From: Powellomyces hirtus
Lineage: Eukaryota > Chytridiomycota > Chytridiomycetes > Spizellomycetales > Powellomycetaceae
NCBI GenBank assembly: GCA_025526995.1
Contig: JAHLKG010000005.1
Span: 1,364,001-1,428,000, forward strand
Length of the DNA stretch: 64,000 nt
Direction: 5' to 3'
Shown here: in pieces, positions 12,660 through 23,739 of the stretch
Position numbering within the stretch: position 1 is the first letter of the stretch
Layout: every line of letters starts with the position of its first letter
Program-made: the position numbers and the translations under genes
Notes under the pieces: generated by a model
Databases searched by the model: none
What the model was told of the DNA's origin: nothing
The model's input: only the letters and a program-made list of their open reading frames with translations

Positions 12660-13170
12660 CTACAACGACTATGAGAGCAGACAGACCATAATTCAGCAGA
12701 ATGGCACAATTGTGGAAGGCTTGTTCTTTCGAGAATTCTCACACGTCGGCGAGCAAGACCAGCGTAATGGCGCGCCTCGCACTCATGTCATGCTTGCCAT
12801 CACCGACTGGTCCCAGGCCTTTCTTACTGTACTTGTTCCAAAGAGAACTTCATACAGTAAATTGTCCAGAAGATACTGATAGATACTTTGTGTGGTTCGA
12901 AACAACTGAATTATATAGTATAACAATGGTTTTATCCGATGATCAACAGTTCACACATCAGATATTTGAAGGGGCCTCAGGTATGCATATGGGTAAATTC
13001 TGTAGAAGTCATCAGTGGATCTCATTGCAAATCCTAACTAGCTACTCTGAGGTATGAGGTTTGAGCTCAGAACAAAAATCCTGGGTAAGGACGGTTGCAG
13101 AGCGCCGCGACGCTGATTGTATCGGTCAATGTCCCTCTGGTGGTGATTCGTATATCTAAGTGTCCATATT
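12660..13170. other. Intergenic region, MED17 promoter side
   Basis: Roughly 510 bases between the MED17 start and the 3' end of the Mpv17-like gene. Short open frames occur on the plus strand, but they lack recognisable motifs and consistent splice joins. No gene supported. Confidence 0.45.
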
Positions 13171-13920
13171 CTACTCCTCCTTTACGTTCCCGGGTGGGTA
13201 GATAGACACAGGGAGAGAGTCCTTTGGGTATGGGTCGGGCAATTTGGGATGAACGTTGGTGTGAGTGTGCTGCCGATGCTGGACCATGGAAAGGTATGTA
13301 CCCCATCCTGTGTTGAAAAAGGAGAACTCGATATGAGCATACCATATAAGTGCCATACAAAATAATGCATCCATCATACCAAGTCCAAGGACATTGACCA
13401 CAAGTAACCGCAATTTAAGGGGCACAAAGCGGAAGTTGATCAACAACGCAGCGGGCCACACGGCCCAATTGGCTTTCAATGTCGGCCACAGATTATTGCT
13501 CAGCCTGTTCTTGATCTCCGCTTTGGTACATCCCTCCGCGGCCGAATTGCAGACAAAGAACAAAGCCGTGAACGGCGTCGCCGCCAAAATCTGATCTGCA
13601 GCCACCTTCTTCACACTGGTTGCAAAGTCCATACCAGCCCCAACCCGCGCGTCCAGAACCTTGTACCATCCGTGAGTGAGCGGGGCAGCAATGAGCGTGC
13701 CGTATAGACCCAGCCGCGCGGTCCGCTTTGGGTCCCACTCGGGGTGGTCCGGGCTCGAGTCCACTTTTTGGGCAATGATGTCTCCGGCGACGGCAATAGC
13801 CCCCGCGGAAAGGGATTTGGTGACGAGCGGTTTTTCTTCCAGAAGCTCTAGGTATCGCTTCCATGCACGGATGACGGGACGAAATGCTGAGCGTCCTGCG
13901 GAGGAAGAGTATGCCGTCAT
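13171..13920 (-). CDS. Mpv17/PMP22-family membrane protein (Sym1-like)
   Basis: Small four-helix protein of the mitochondrial inner membrane or peroxisome; yeast Sym1 and human MPV17 are relatives. The first ATG in frame is at 13920 (MTAYSSSAGRSAFRP), because the longer open frame upstream begins only with TTG. Two exons, 13920-13380 and 13307-13171, give 225 residues. Family blocks seen: KPLVTKSLSAGAIAVAGDII, DPKRTARLGLYGTLIAAPLT, HGWYKVLD, LWPTLKANWAVWPAALLINF and RFVPLKLRLLVVNV. After the splice comes WGTYLS, the usual end of the fold, followed by a hydrophilic tail of about 40 residues. The single intron (13308-13379) is 72 bases, a multiple of three, and has no stop. Confidence 0.9.
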   Translation of the reverse strand: MTAYSSSAGRSAFRPVIRAWKRYLELLEEKPLVTKSLSAGAIAVAGDIIAQKVDSSPDHPEWDPKRTARLGLYGTLIAAPLTHGWYKVLDARVGAGMDFATSVKKVAADQILAATPFTALFFVCNSAAEGCTKAEIKNRLSNNLWPTLKANWAVWPAALLINFRFVPLKLRLLVVNVLGLGMMDALFCMALIWYAHIEFSFFNTGWGTYLSMVQHRQHTHTNVHPKLPDPYPKDSLPVSIYPPGNVKEE

Positions 13921-14413
13921 TCTGATGAGGCGTCGGGGAATGAAAACTCGCTGTGGTGCGCCCAATTCTAACAAGAGTAAAAGAGAAAGTATTCACAGCA
14001 GGTGTATATATATGAAGTCTATATTCGCAATTCTTTGCGGATGATCTGAACTCGGAAGTGTGTAAAGCAATGAGGAATGGTGATGAGAGCAGTATATCGC
14101 CCCTACGAAGGACCCCCATCATGATTCATGAATCGCAGGGGGGCGCGTTCGGAGGTGATGATGTCAATAGTGTTCTGACCGCGTCTTTGCGTATTCATTT
14201 CGATCAGATAACAAATGTCCAGAACAATGCCCCTATCGCAGATAGTTACTACTCTTCAATCCATCTGTTTAAGTATTATATACACTTCAAAGGATGTTCT
14301 TCACTCGACATTTCTATTTACAGTCCCATCTTTAGATGAGAATCTACAGGTTCCCTTGACGCCAGTCAATCGTATCGCAAGATACTCCGCTTATGCCTCG
14401 GTGTCTAGATTTC

Positions 14414-17195
14414 CTAGCTACTTTCAGCTAGTCTTTTCAACCATTCTTCGCCACTGCTTCGAACAGCCGTGATTACATCTTCTGTGTTAATGCTGAGCTG
14501 TATTCGCTGACTATAGTCTCCAGCCCGCGATTGTTCCGTCATCAGAAGTTGACAGGTGTTGAGCTGTTCACATATCGCGAAAAGAGTGTAGGACGTGGCT
14601 TGTCTGAGGTTGCCCAAGCTACAGAGTTTGACGTACTCATCGGCGACCTAAATTTTGGCATTCGTGAAAACCTGTTGCTCCCTGCATAGGATGCTTGATT
14701 GCTCTGACATACCTGATTGAATTCTACCAGAGATGTTCCGGTTCGCCGAATGACTCTCAGAACGCACACGAGGAACACTCGTTGGTGTATGCTCGCACGC
14801 GCGACTGATTGCACAGCAGGCGATGCAAACATTTCCTTCACAGCCCGATCAATGACTGACATTGTGACAAGTTTCTTATTGATCTGCTTGTTTTCCTTGT
14901 CCGCTTGTTGAAGAGAGTATTCCAACAGTTCAACCCCTCGTCTGAAAGGGAAGATGAGCAATTGATCAAAAACTGCCGTACGGTATTGGGTCATTACCGG
15001 CAGATGTCCAGGGCTCGCCGAGCATCACCAGAAATGGCCCCAATCTTTCGAGCACAAAGCTCTATTGCATCTCTCTCAAAGCATTGGACGCCTTCTAGTC
15101 TCGACTCCACAATCTCTATCAACTGCTGGTGAGTGTAAGCCTCAAACTTGATCCGGGTCAGTCCTATTCAAAGTAAAATCAATTTCCAAGTTGCAATGTT
15201 CAATAGAGCGGTGGGAGTCTTACCCAATCGACTGGAAACCCTGTTTGTAAGGATACGCTCAGGTAAATCCATTGTGTTTGCCACGGCGAGAACAATCAGG
15301 CGCGCATGCGGCAAGTTTGGCCAGTTAAAGAAGTTGTACATGACTTGCTGATTCTTCGTGACAAGAAGATCCAACTCGTCCATCAGGACCACACTGCAGC
15401 GCAACTTTTAGCGAAAGAGGAGAAGAAAGTGCTGAAGCGCCTCATTGCTTACACTGGTTGCCGATTGGGGGACGACGTATTGAATCTCTTTTCCAAAAGC
15501 TGCCCGGCGTGATTCGCGTTGACTTTATTACCCGTCAAAGCTTGCCACAGAATCGAATAGGATTGTGCAGGCTCCGTCAATTTCATGCCATTGATTTCGA
15601 CGAATTGGAAGGGCGAGATTTCCTGTCGCACAAATGAGTCAGCGGTGTCAGGGTTGGCGTGTGCAGGAAATGCACGGCGCTCACATCTTCTTCCATCGCT
15701 TCTAGCATGTTTCGCATGACCGCATGCACAGTAGCTGTCTTGCCAGTTCCTGGAACTCCTGCAATGTCTTCACAAGTGATGAGTACAATCAGATTTTAAG
15801 CAGATGCACGAGATCTCCCAGCCAACTCACATATGCAGCTACCGCTTGCTTCTTCAATGGCACTCTCTACACGTCCATAAATCTCGGCATACTCCATTTC
15901 GCGACACGGAAGGGAGTCTGGCAAGTTAGAGACATGTAGCCGTTCTCGCGCCTTATCAAATTCAGTGGTTGGTGAGGAGCGCTCATGTGCCCTTGAAGGC
16001 AGAGGGGTAGCAGCAAGCCTGGATTTCCTGATGACAATAGGGTGGCCTCAGAGAAAGTACGAAATGTCCACACAGAGCATACGTCTTTGTACCTTGACGG
16101 AGTTCGTGGTAATCCTCTTATGGATGTTGCGGACAAGTAGGAATGCTGCCGTTTGGGTGTACGAGCGCCGGGACGACTTTTGCGCTTGACCGCTTTGCCA
16201 GGTCCGTGGTCATCATCGCTGACTGCTTCAGCCCCTTCATCGTCTTGGTCGCTTGCATCTATATCGCTCGCTGGCAGAAAATTCTATTATGACAACTTAG
16301 CATTATAAGGAGGAGAATCAGAAAGCTTCGATCATACCTCATCTCCGCTCTCATTGTCATTTTCACTTTCTGAAGGAAAAGTACGCTTTCGAGAGCTATG
16401 GGTTAGACTTTTCTCAACATTGTTGAGACGGTTTATTCGGGCTTTTTTGGTTTTCAAAATCGTGGCTGGCGTGGAGCTCGGTGTGGTTCTTTTGCGAGTG
16501 GAACCCGGGGCGAAAGGATTTGAAAGTTCCTCTGCAGCCACATCGGTGTTGTTCAAAAAGTCGGCCCATCGCACCGGGAGGCCGAGCTTTTCTTGCCGTT
16601 CATCCCACATTCGCCGACAAAAGTATATGTTTTTCTCCGAGTCGGAACGTGGTGGGCCATCAGGGTATCGTGCGTCATAGTCTTCTTTTGAGAAAACTTC
16701 GAAACGACCACAGGCGTTCTCTATCTCCGTCGCATCCTTTTCATTGGAGTAGAAGATCTCATTCTAACAGAACGAATTCAGTATTGCAAACCGCCGATGC
16801 TACTGATTCGGTCAACGTACTGGATGTATTTCAAATGTCTTTTTCTTCTTCGACCGCGGTTTCCGAGCGTCTTCCGCCGTGTAGAGCCACCGCACTTTCA
16901 GTTTGTCCTCGCCTTTCTCGTCTCGATAGATTGATATTATCTTTCCTTTGTAGGGATGCGCCTGCTCGTCCGTTTCCAAGAAAATGCAGTCGTTGATCTT
17001 GTAATCAATCCCCCCTTTTCGAAATGCGCCATACTGCACAGTATTGGTGAATCCAGCAGCTTTCAGCCCACGAGTTGTTCGTCGGGTTGGAGTTGGGGCA
17101 GTCGACGCCGGGGCAAGATCATCCACTGTCTTCGTCAACGGTTCGCCCAAGAACTCGTACGACTCCGCTGAGAGCCATGCTCTAATGGCCATCAT
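14414..17195 (-). CDS. ORC1: Origin recognition complex subunit 1
   Basis: AAA+ ATPase that, within ORC, marks replication origins and loads MCM. The ATG at 17195 begins [24 protein letters not shown] domain follows ([20 protein letters not shown] ... [18 protein letters not shown] near 16840-17070, continuing after an intron with [20 protein letters not shown]). A basic, Ser/Thr-rich linker (16332-16610) carries several KR clusters. In the ATPase domain, Walker A reads [15 protein letters not shown] near 15700-15760 and Walker B reads [20 protein letters not shown] near 15345-15395. Next come [20 protein letters not shown] and sensor-type [15 protein letters not shown]. The C-terminal winged-helix region ends at 14414. 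BAH plus this ATPase order distinguishes ORC1 from CDC6. At least seven exons; internal limits are approximate. Confidence 0.93.
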
Positions 17196-17476
17196 ATATA
17201 TCGTCCAGTATCAGTATCAACGAAGTACACCCCAGATTCAGGAACGTTTTGATAAAGACTTTTCTCAATTGCTGAAGCGCCAGATGCGTATATGTGAGTT
17301 GGAGTGAGTTGTAAACTGTGAAGTTGAGTGAATTCGTTCAGCATGTCCGAAAGCTTCACCGCTTCTGAGCGCGTCGCGCGTCCGACATGCCGACGCGCTC
17401 GTCGTCTCCCGCCCTTGCTGCCTCCCTATATGGAACACCACTGAGCCAAGCAAAACATCCACGGATGTTGCGACTT

Positions 17477-18894
17477 CTATTCAGTGGATTTCTTTTTCCG
17501 ATTTTTATTGCGAATCTCGCATGACTGGAAAAATGCATCGAGAACTTTGATAGTATAGCCACTGCAACCAAAAAAGACAGCCTTCTTGCGGACTTTCGCT
17601 CTTCTCCCTGCCTTATGAAAAACAGATAGTGGTCCTTCCCTATCGTCATCATCAACAGTGTCCCAACACCCATAAACATTGTCTGCGTCCCGAAATCCAA
17701 CATGAATGGCCGCGGGGGCGGTCACCGCTAGTTGACTGCCCTTGAAGACGCAGTCCATCCTCTGGAGCCAGGAGATTTCTAGCGCCTCTTTGGCGAAACC
17801 GGTGTTCCCATATTTCAAGGCTCGCAACGTGAGTCGTACAATGGTACCTCGAACCGACGGGAAGAAAAGCTTAGCATACCTTCACGGGCTTCAACTGCAC
17901 CCACCCACCCTTTTCAGTGACAGACCAGACAATTAGATTGGCAGTGAGCCGCTCGCACCTCACAAAATGGCTGGGTACTACGGTCCGCCCACAGCTGATC
18001 CAGCTATTTTAGAGAAGTAGGTCCTTACTGCCAATCTTGATAGCAATCAAAGGACATCCTCGCGCTGACTTCGTCGAGAGCGGGTTCCGCCAATTTGTGA
18101 ACATCCGATGCGCCGTGTGGTTCCAGGTCTCGGTTGCTGTCTCTCCCTCTTCTTCTTCTACTTGGCTTCGGGAGGCAAGGGCAGGGAGCCCCTTCCGGTA
18201 GGCGACACCCGCGCGTTACAGGAGCAGTTTTGTATACGTGCTTTCTGACCAGCCTGGATAGTAGCAGTTTGGCTCTTCAGGTCAATACCTCCAATGCAGT
18301 ATCCCACCGGGCCCTCGCTCCATGAAGCGATTGGAGACATTGGTACATCGCTCCGTTGTGGCCCTGTGGCGGATGTTGCTGAAGCGGGTTAAACCCACTT
18401 CGGATCGATCCCACAAAGTCTACAGTATTCGATGCCCGCAACAACAAGGAATGATCTCTTCCGGCGTCAGGTTATTCCGCTTCGTTATACAAGCATCGAC
18501 GATGGGCAAGGTGGTTGCATCTCGACTTTTTGCCCCTCTTGATGGTCTTCCGGTATAATGGCCAGTGCCAAGAGCGAGCACTCTCCTATCATGTCTGCAG
18601 CAAATCTCTCAACCGAACCCGTCGGTGTGGATTTGGGGAATTTCTTATTTCAACAGCGCTCTACGACTTGAGTGACATCTCCAACACCGCGGTTCTTGAG
18701 TTAGTTTTGCTGTCGGTGAACCCCGTTGATGGCCGGTCACTGAACCATGTACTCCTATTTCGCCACTTGCATCCATGTGGATCATGCAAGAAGGGCGCGG
18801 AACCCTACGGAACACACCTACCTTGCAGACTTACCTACACATACTTCATTCTGCCATTGATCGAAGGGGTTGTTGCTCCAAACCTTTGGGACAT
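17477..18894 (-). CDS. Unidentified spliced gene (hypothetical protein)
   Basis: I do not recognise this protein. The best-supported part is the 3' end. An exon near 17990-17883 encodes VPSHFVRCERLTANLIVWSV then TEKGGWVQLKPVK and ends at a good GTATGC donor. It joins after TTCGAG to an exon (about 17850-17477) with TIVRLTLRALKYGNTGFAKE, then SWLQRMDCVFKGSQL and DNVYGCWDTVDDDD, and a lysine-rich C-terminus. Further protein-like stretches on the same strand are GPVGYCIGGIDLKSQTATIQ (about 18320-18230) and TWNHTAHRMFTNWRNP (about 18080-18030). A possible start is the ATG at 18894, preceded by TATATAAA near 19010-19020. The upstream joins are guesses, so the extent is uncertain. Confidence 0.35.
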
Positions 18895-19150
18895 TTGGAA
18901 CGAGAGCGGACCCGTGCTATGACCACCCCGAGAAGGAAATGAGCTTTCAAACGTGCATACAGCTGGGGGAGGTGAACGTTGAGTTGAACGCGTTCAGCCG
19001 GCACGCGCTTTATATAGTCCGAACTTTTTGCTGTGCCGCCCGATTACGAGAGGACGATTCTGACTGTGCCATCTCGGAGCAACCCACGCCTGACCGAGAG
19101 CAAGTTGGTCAACTCAGAACACCGTCAAACCGTTCGGACGCAGAGGCAAC

Positions 19151-19543
19151 ATGCGAACATTAGACAAAATAAAAAAGCCTTTGGCGTTGCGGCCACCAAA
19201 AGTGCAGGCAGCCACTCCATGTGCGGTGGAAGTTGCGACGCTTTTCAACTGCTGGTGAGAGAGCATATGTACTGTGAGGTTGTGGGGAATTCGCTGACGA
19301 GGCTTGCGTTGGAAATGATTTCTAGGCGAGCCATGAGCGTAGATGCTCCCCAGTGTGCCGAGTCAGCAAAGTCTCTCATGACGTGCATGGCGGCTCAGGT
19401 ACTCCAAAAATGGTCTGAACATTCTGGTCTCCTCGAGCTCAACATTTATCTATGGCTTTCAGGGAAAGAAAACCGACCCTGCCTACTCTGTCAATGAGAT
19501 CAACCATTGGCTAGCCAAATCACGGAGAAAGAAGCAGTTATAA
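19151..19543 (+). CDS. MRP10: Mitochondrial small-subunit ribosomal protein MRP10/mS37 (twin CX9C)
   Basis: Small CHCH protein of the mitochondrial ribosome small subunit (Mrp10 in yeast, CHCHD1 in animals), imported by the Mia40 disulfide relay. Three exons, 19151-19254, 19326-19398 and 19463-19543, give 85 residues. The first helix is CAVEVATLFNC and the second CAESAKSLMTC, both exact C-x9-C motifs. The N-terminal stretch MRTLDKIKKPLALRPPKVQA is basic and proline-rich, as in Mrp10, and the C-terminus is WLAKSRRKKQL. Other CHCH proteins have similar motifs. The Lys-Pro-rich start and the single pair of motifs favour mS37, but a search would be needed to exclude another CHCH family. Confidence 0.78.
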
Positions 19544-19688
19544 TATTGTAAAGAACCACGACCACCAAAATTCCCACGACCGATACATAGCCCGTCCCTC
19601 TCACTATTCATCACCGTAATTTAACACGTTCGGATTCCGTGGAATTCTTGGCACTTTGTGTACATGTTGCTCGCCTGTCGCTTTGCAA

Positions 19689-22162
19689 TCACATCGTCAT
19701 CACCTTGTCTCTCAGCGCATCACGATCTTGCTGATTTACAATTATTGGGAAAGCGACAACATTCGCCATGCTGTAAGAAACGGAAACGTCAGTGGATCGC
19801 GGCTTGGACACAAATCGTAGCGTTACTTACTAGATTCCAACCGCTGGATAGTACCACAATTAATCAATGGACAAATTGATAAGTCAATATTGAAAGATTT
19901 AGAATGAATAGAGGGATCATGCGGCGACATCATACCAATGGACATGGCTCGTGTTATCATGCTGGAAAAGACGTGACGTAGATGAGATGAAGGTGGAATG
20001 AGACCTCTAATTGACACGACAACTTACTCTATGCCGAAAGCTGTGCCACTGTTCACGGTTTCTTTTGCAACTGCTGCCATCGCGCCTCTCACTCCGATTC
20101 CGCCGGGGACAAGCCAGACGATGCCTGGGGACGCAGTTTGAGGAAATGGCTCCACAAAAGTCCCTGCTTCCCCAGACTTACCAGACAGAATTGGTCCGAT
20201 TGCAACGTCATCATTCCGCCTTGCGTATAAGTTCGCAACTACGGCCATCGAGAAGGCTGCGAGTCCTGCAGTTGTATCCTATGTACCGCTCGTTAGGAAT
20301 GTATCAGACCAAAGACATTGATGATACTTACACTATTGAACCACTGAGCAGCCAACAAGCTGATGCAATATCCCGTAAGAGATGTCACACTCATATGGGC
20401 CCATTGCCATGGATAGGCTTTCAAGTTGATCATGATTGACAAGTTCATCTGCAGGCCAGATTAGTACCCGCGTGGTATACGTCCGCATGGGCTGTGTGGG
20501 GGAACCCACCGGAATCCACAGTGGCAGCCTCCACAGATCTATGGCCTTGGTGGCTACCGGACAGCACAAGGGATCAGAGTCTTCCCATACACTGACCAAT
20601 TGAAACAAGTGGATTGCCAGACGCGATCCTATTGTGAGCCCATAACTGAAAGAAATGGTAAAACAGCATGATAAGTCAATACTGCACATGATGGGACAGT
20701 CAAGAAAATGGAGGCCAATTCCTCACCCGAGCTTCAGTGCCCTTACGAAGGCTTGAAACATCCGGACAGAGCCTGCCACTGGATTGGTGCTTCCGAGCTC
20801 CAACATGCCCAGAGTGCTGTAAAAGCAAAGGTCAAATAAGAAGGAGCACGAAGATGTAAGTCATCGGTGCAGAGATCATACATTGCGGTACCGGGTAAGA
20901 GTTGACAAACACCTGCCAAAGATACGATCTCGTGACAGAGGCCATGTCCGTGGCCGGAAATCTGGCTCCAGAATCCGAAAGGTTCAACGAATCTTGCAAT
21001 GGCTGCAACTGCCATCGAAGCCAATAGTTCCACGGCGCCTTCAAAACCCAGCAGCTCTGACAGAAACAACGCAAGGCTAGTGAAGGCGCCAAGCACAAAT
21101 GCAGCTAAACCATCCGCCCAAGATCCCTTGAAGAGCAGTATTGCAATAACTCCACTTTGAAAGGCACCCGCCAAGATTCGAATGGCCTTATGATAGTCTC
21201 CGGGTGATTGCAAAACCGCCTGCAACTCTACCAGGCACTCATCAAGGTGATCATCTGCTGCTTTCTCTGCGGTTTCATCTGATGTCGATGCAATTGACAT
21301 GCTGGTCATTTCTGCAGCGTCCAAAACGCGGTTGCTTTGCTGTATACTTAGAGACGTCACCGACGGACGACCTCTCCGATCAGCACTACTCGCTCTGTTC
21401 TTGGGCAAATCTGTTGCCTGGTTTTTCTGCCCGCTGCAAATTCTCCGCGCAAGTCGATCCACCTCATGGAGTTTGCTAATGTTGACCCCGTAAGAATACG
21501 ATAGGTATTGCACCCGACACGGATGTCGCGCAGATCCATCACCGATGGACACCATGATTGTAGAAGGGAGGCAGAATACCGACACTGGGAGTTTTAGATC
21601 TTCGGCCGCTTGCGAAACCCTATGCTCAACTCGATATAATGGCGCCCCATACGAGGAAAGTGCCAGTGCTAGGCCACAGAGCATGTCTGCCTCGCGACTG
21701 TCTCTCGGCGCACCAGTAGATGACCATGGTATTGGCAGTCTACTGAAAGAAGGAGCGTGTTTGGGTGATGGGAAGTATCCTGAGTTCTCATTGTTGAAGC
21801 TTGGATTCCTCGAAACTGTGAGGTCGGAGTTCGCAACGCGTAAGCCACGCGCGACTAACCTCTAAAGCTCGTCGCCATGCAATCCTACCTGAACTACGCA
21901 TCAGCACTGACTCCAACAGGCTGGACGTGGATGGCCTGGCGCTCAGGTTGCGACCTGTCTGAGATAGTCGACGGCGTATATTTCCCAGTGAGAATGACGA
22001 TGAGCCCGCCAAATGGTGGAGGTTGGCCGGTTTTCGGCCTTCCTTCGCGAGCTCGGTGATGTCGCCGATCTCATCTTCCTCTTCTCTCGCCTCGGCAAGA
22101 CTCGCCGACTCGATGTCGTCGAGAGGCACATATGTACGATTGGGGCCAGGTTGCCGAGACAT
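19689..22162 (-). CDS. ThrE/Prm10-family membrane transporter (DUF1212)
   Basis: Polytopic membrane protein related to bacterial threonine/serine exporters and yeast Prm10. The start at 22162 gives MSRQPGPNRTYVPLDDIESA, then a charged, Ser-rich cytosolic part. The conserved soluble ThrE domain follows: MLCGLALALSSYGAPLYRVE, VFCLPSTIMVSIGDG and GVNISKLHEVDRLARRI. Helices follow: IRILAGAFQSGVIAILLFKG, AFVLGAFTSLALFLSELLGF, LLPGTAITLGMLELGSTNPV then AGSVRMFQAFVRALKLG, YGLTIGSRLAIHLFQLV, and a second half (DTTAGLAAFSMAVVANLY; GIVWLVPGGIGVRGAMAAVA). It ends FPIIVNQQDRDALRDKVMTM. About ten exons join in frame with GT-AG introns through to the stop at 19689. The substrate is unknown; amino-acid export is suggested only by the family. 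Confidence 0.87.
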
Positions 22163-22322
22163 GTTGTGAATTGCAAGGTCCCCGGAACAGAGTACACGTT
22201 CTGTAGAAGCATGTCCAACTATAAATAGCAACCACCGGGGCTCAACTCTCAGCTGACAGAAGCCCACTACGAGTGTGTCGTTGCGAGGGCTCACCACTTG
22301 ACGAGATACTTGAAGAACAAAA

Positions 22323-22959
22323 ATGCCACTTCCGTCGTATAACGAGCGAAAGGAACAGCTGAGAGCCTCGACCAACAATCTTTATTCACACTCAACGCAC
22401 AACCTATACAATGCCACCGGCGCTAGCGCTGGTGGCTTCGGGGGAAGTGCTGCGAATTTGGAAGATCCTGAGGCTGCTTTGGAAGGTCATGAATCGCACC
22501 ATCAACCACAAAACCGTCGGGGATCCATAATGCAAGTGTTTAGCAACGAGCTGAAAAAGAGTTGGACGAGCTTGGGAAGCTTGACGGTGGGTACATGTGT
22601 GGCGGGTCACATACATTATGCGTCATCACTGATGCCAATTGCAATATCAGGCTCACGCTGCAAGTGCACTTATGGGCAGTAGTCCGCTGAACCGTAACAC
22701 GAGCTCCAACGAGATGCTGCCAGGCGCTGGAAATCGCCCTCGGTCGACTTTTGATGAGGAGACAGGTTCCTCAGCGAATCGTGCGTACAGCACCAATCCT
22801 GGTAGTGAGCACACCGTCCCAGGTGGTCTGATGAACTACCTTTCCTCACCTCGAGGATCCACGGCTGGGTCAGATCAACATTTGTTGCCGCGTCACAATC
22901 GCGGCTACGGGTCTCAAGGGACTACCGCGAGGAGTCGCTCCAACATTCTCCCCCCCTGA
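22323..22959 (+). CDS. Low-complexity hypothetical protein
   Basis: Two exons (22323-22586 and 22651-22959) give 190 residues with no domain I recognise. The protein is hydrophilic and rich in Ser, Asn, Gly and His: it starts MPLPSYNERKEQLRASTNNL and later has NEMLPGAGNRPRSTFDEETG and SSPRGSTAGSDQHLLPRHNR. The only structured-looking part is ELKKSWTSLGSLT just before the intron. It is divergent from the ThrE-like gene, with 160 bases between the start codons. The open frame is continuous across the in-phase splice and ends LPP-stop. It is probably an intrinsically disordered protein. The function is unknown. Confidence 0.6.
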
Positions 22960-23708
22960 GATTGTAAACTATTTCTTGTACTTTTGCGTGTACTTCTTCA
23001 ATCGAATGTCCATAAGATGCTCCATGAGCAGCTGATATGTGGAATGGCGCTCTCGCTGGAGCACGACTGTCTGTTACATGCCTTATCAATGACTCAATAT
23101 CGATCAAATAGTAGCGATCATACCCAATACTTCTACTTGACCAAAATTCAGCTGTCATCATCACAGCTGTGAAACTACTTGGTTCTCGGCGTAGCAATAT
23201 AGACTAGTGTGACGCATGTCAACAATTATGTGCATGATTGTGAAACTCTTGCAAATGCTCCACGTTAACTTTCATCTGCTCAGACCGTTGCTGTAAATGG
23301 ACGGTATCTCCATGCCATGTCCAACCGGAGTTTTTCACAGTCCAATGGCATTATATTCGTACTAGATGTGCTCCTATTTGTACATGCTCAACTTAGGCCA
23401 CCCACAAGCTGAAACATCTCCCGATAGAGCTTAAGACATAGAGGCCAGCCTTCGGTGATTGCGCTACCAGTTGTCAAAAGGCAAGTGTTCGGGTTCCTTT
23501 TACGCTTTTGATTGTACCAACAAGCAGCCAATAGGCACCACATGGTATAATACTCAGATTCAAAAGCGATGTTGGGGTCTGCGCGGTCGTTCACAATGGT
23601 AGACATATGAAGACTTCTTCAAAGCTCTGGCTCGAAGTTGTCTAAACAATGCGCCTAGTAGCCCTTGCTTGACATCTGTCAGTTAGTGTGGTAACAAGTT
23701 ACATCCTT

Positions 23709-23739
23709 GTGCAAATCAAATGTGCAAATCAAATGTGCA
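23709..23739. repeat. Short tandem repeat, 13-base unit
   Basis: The unit tgtgcaaatcaaa occurs twice in tandem plus a partial third copy. It lies within the gene-poor stretch. Confidence 0.8.

Noticed and set aside
13921..13974. N-terminal extension of the Mpv17-like protein from 13974
   Set aside because: The extension begins with TTG. The first ATG, at 13920, gives a family-like N-terminus.
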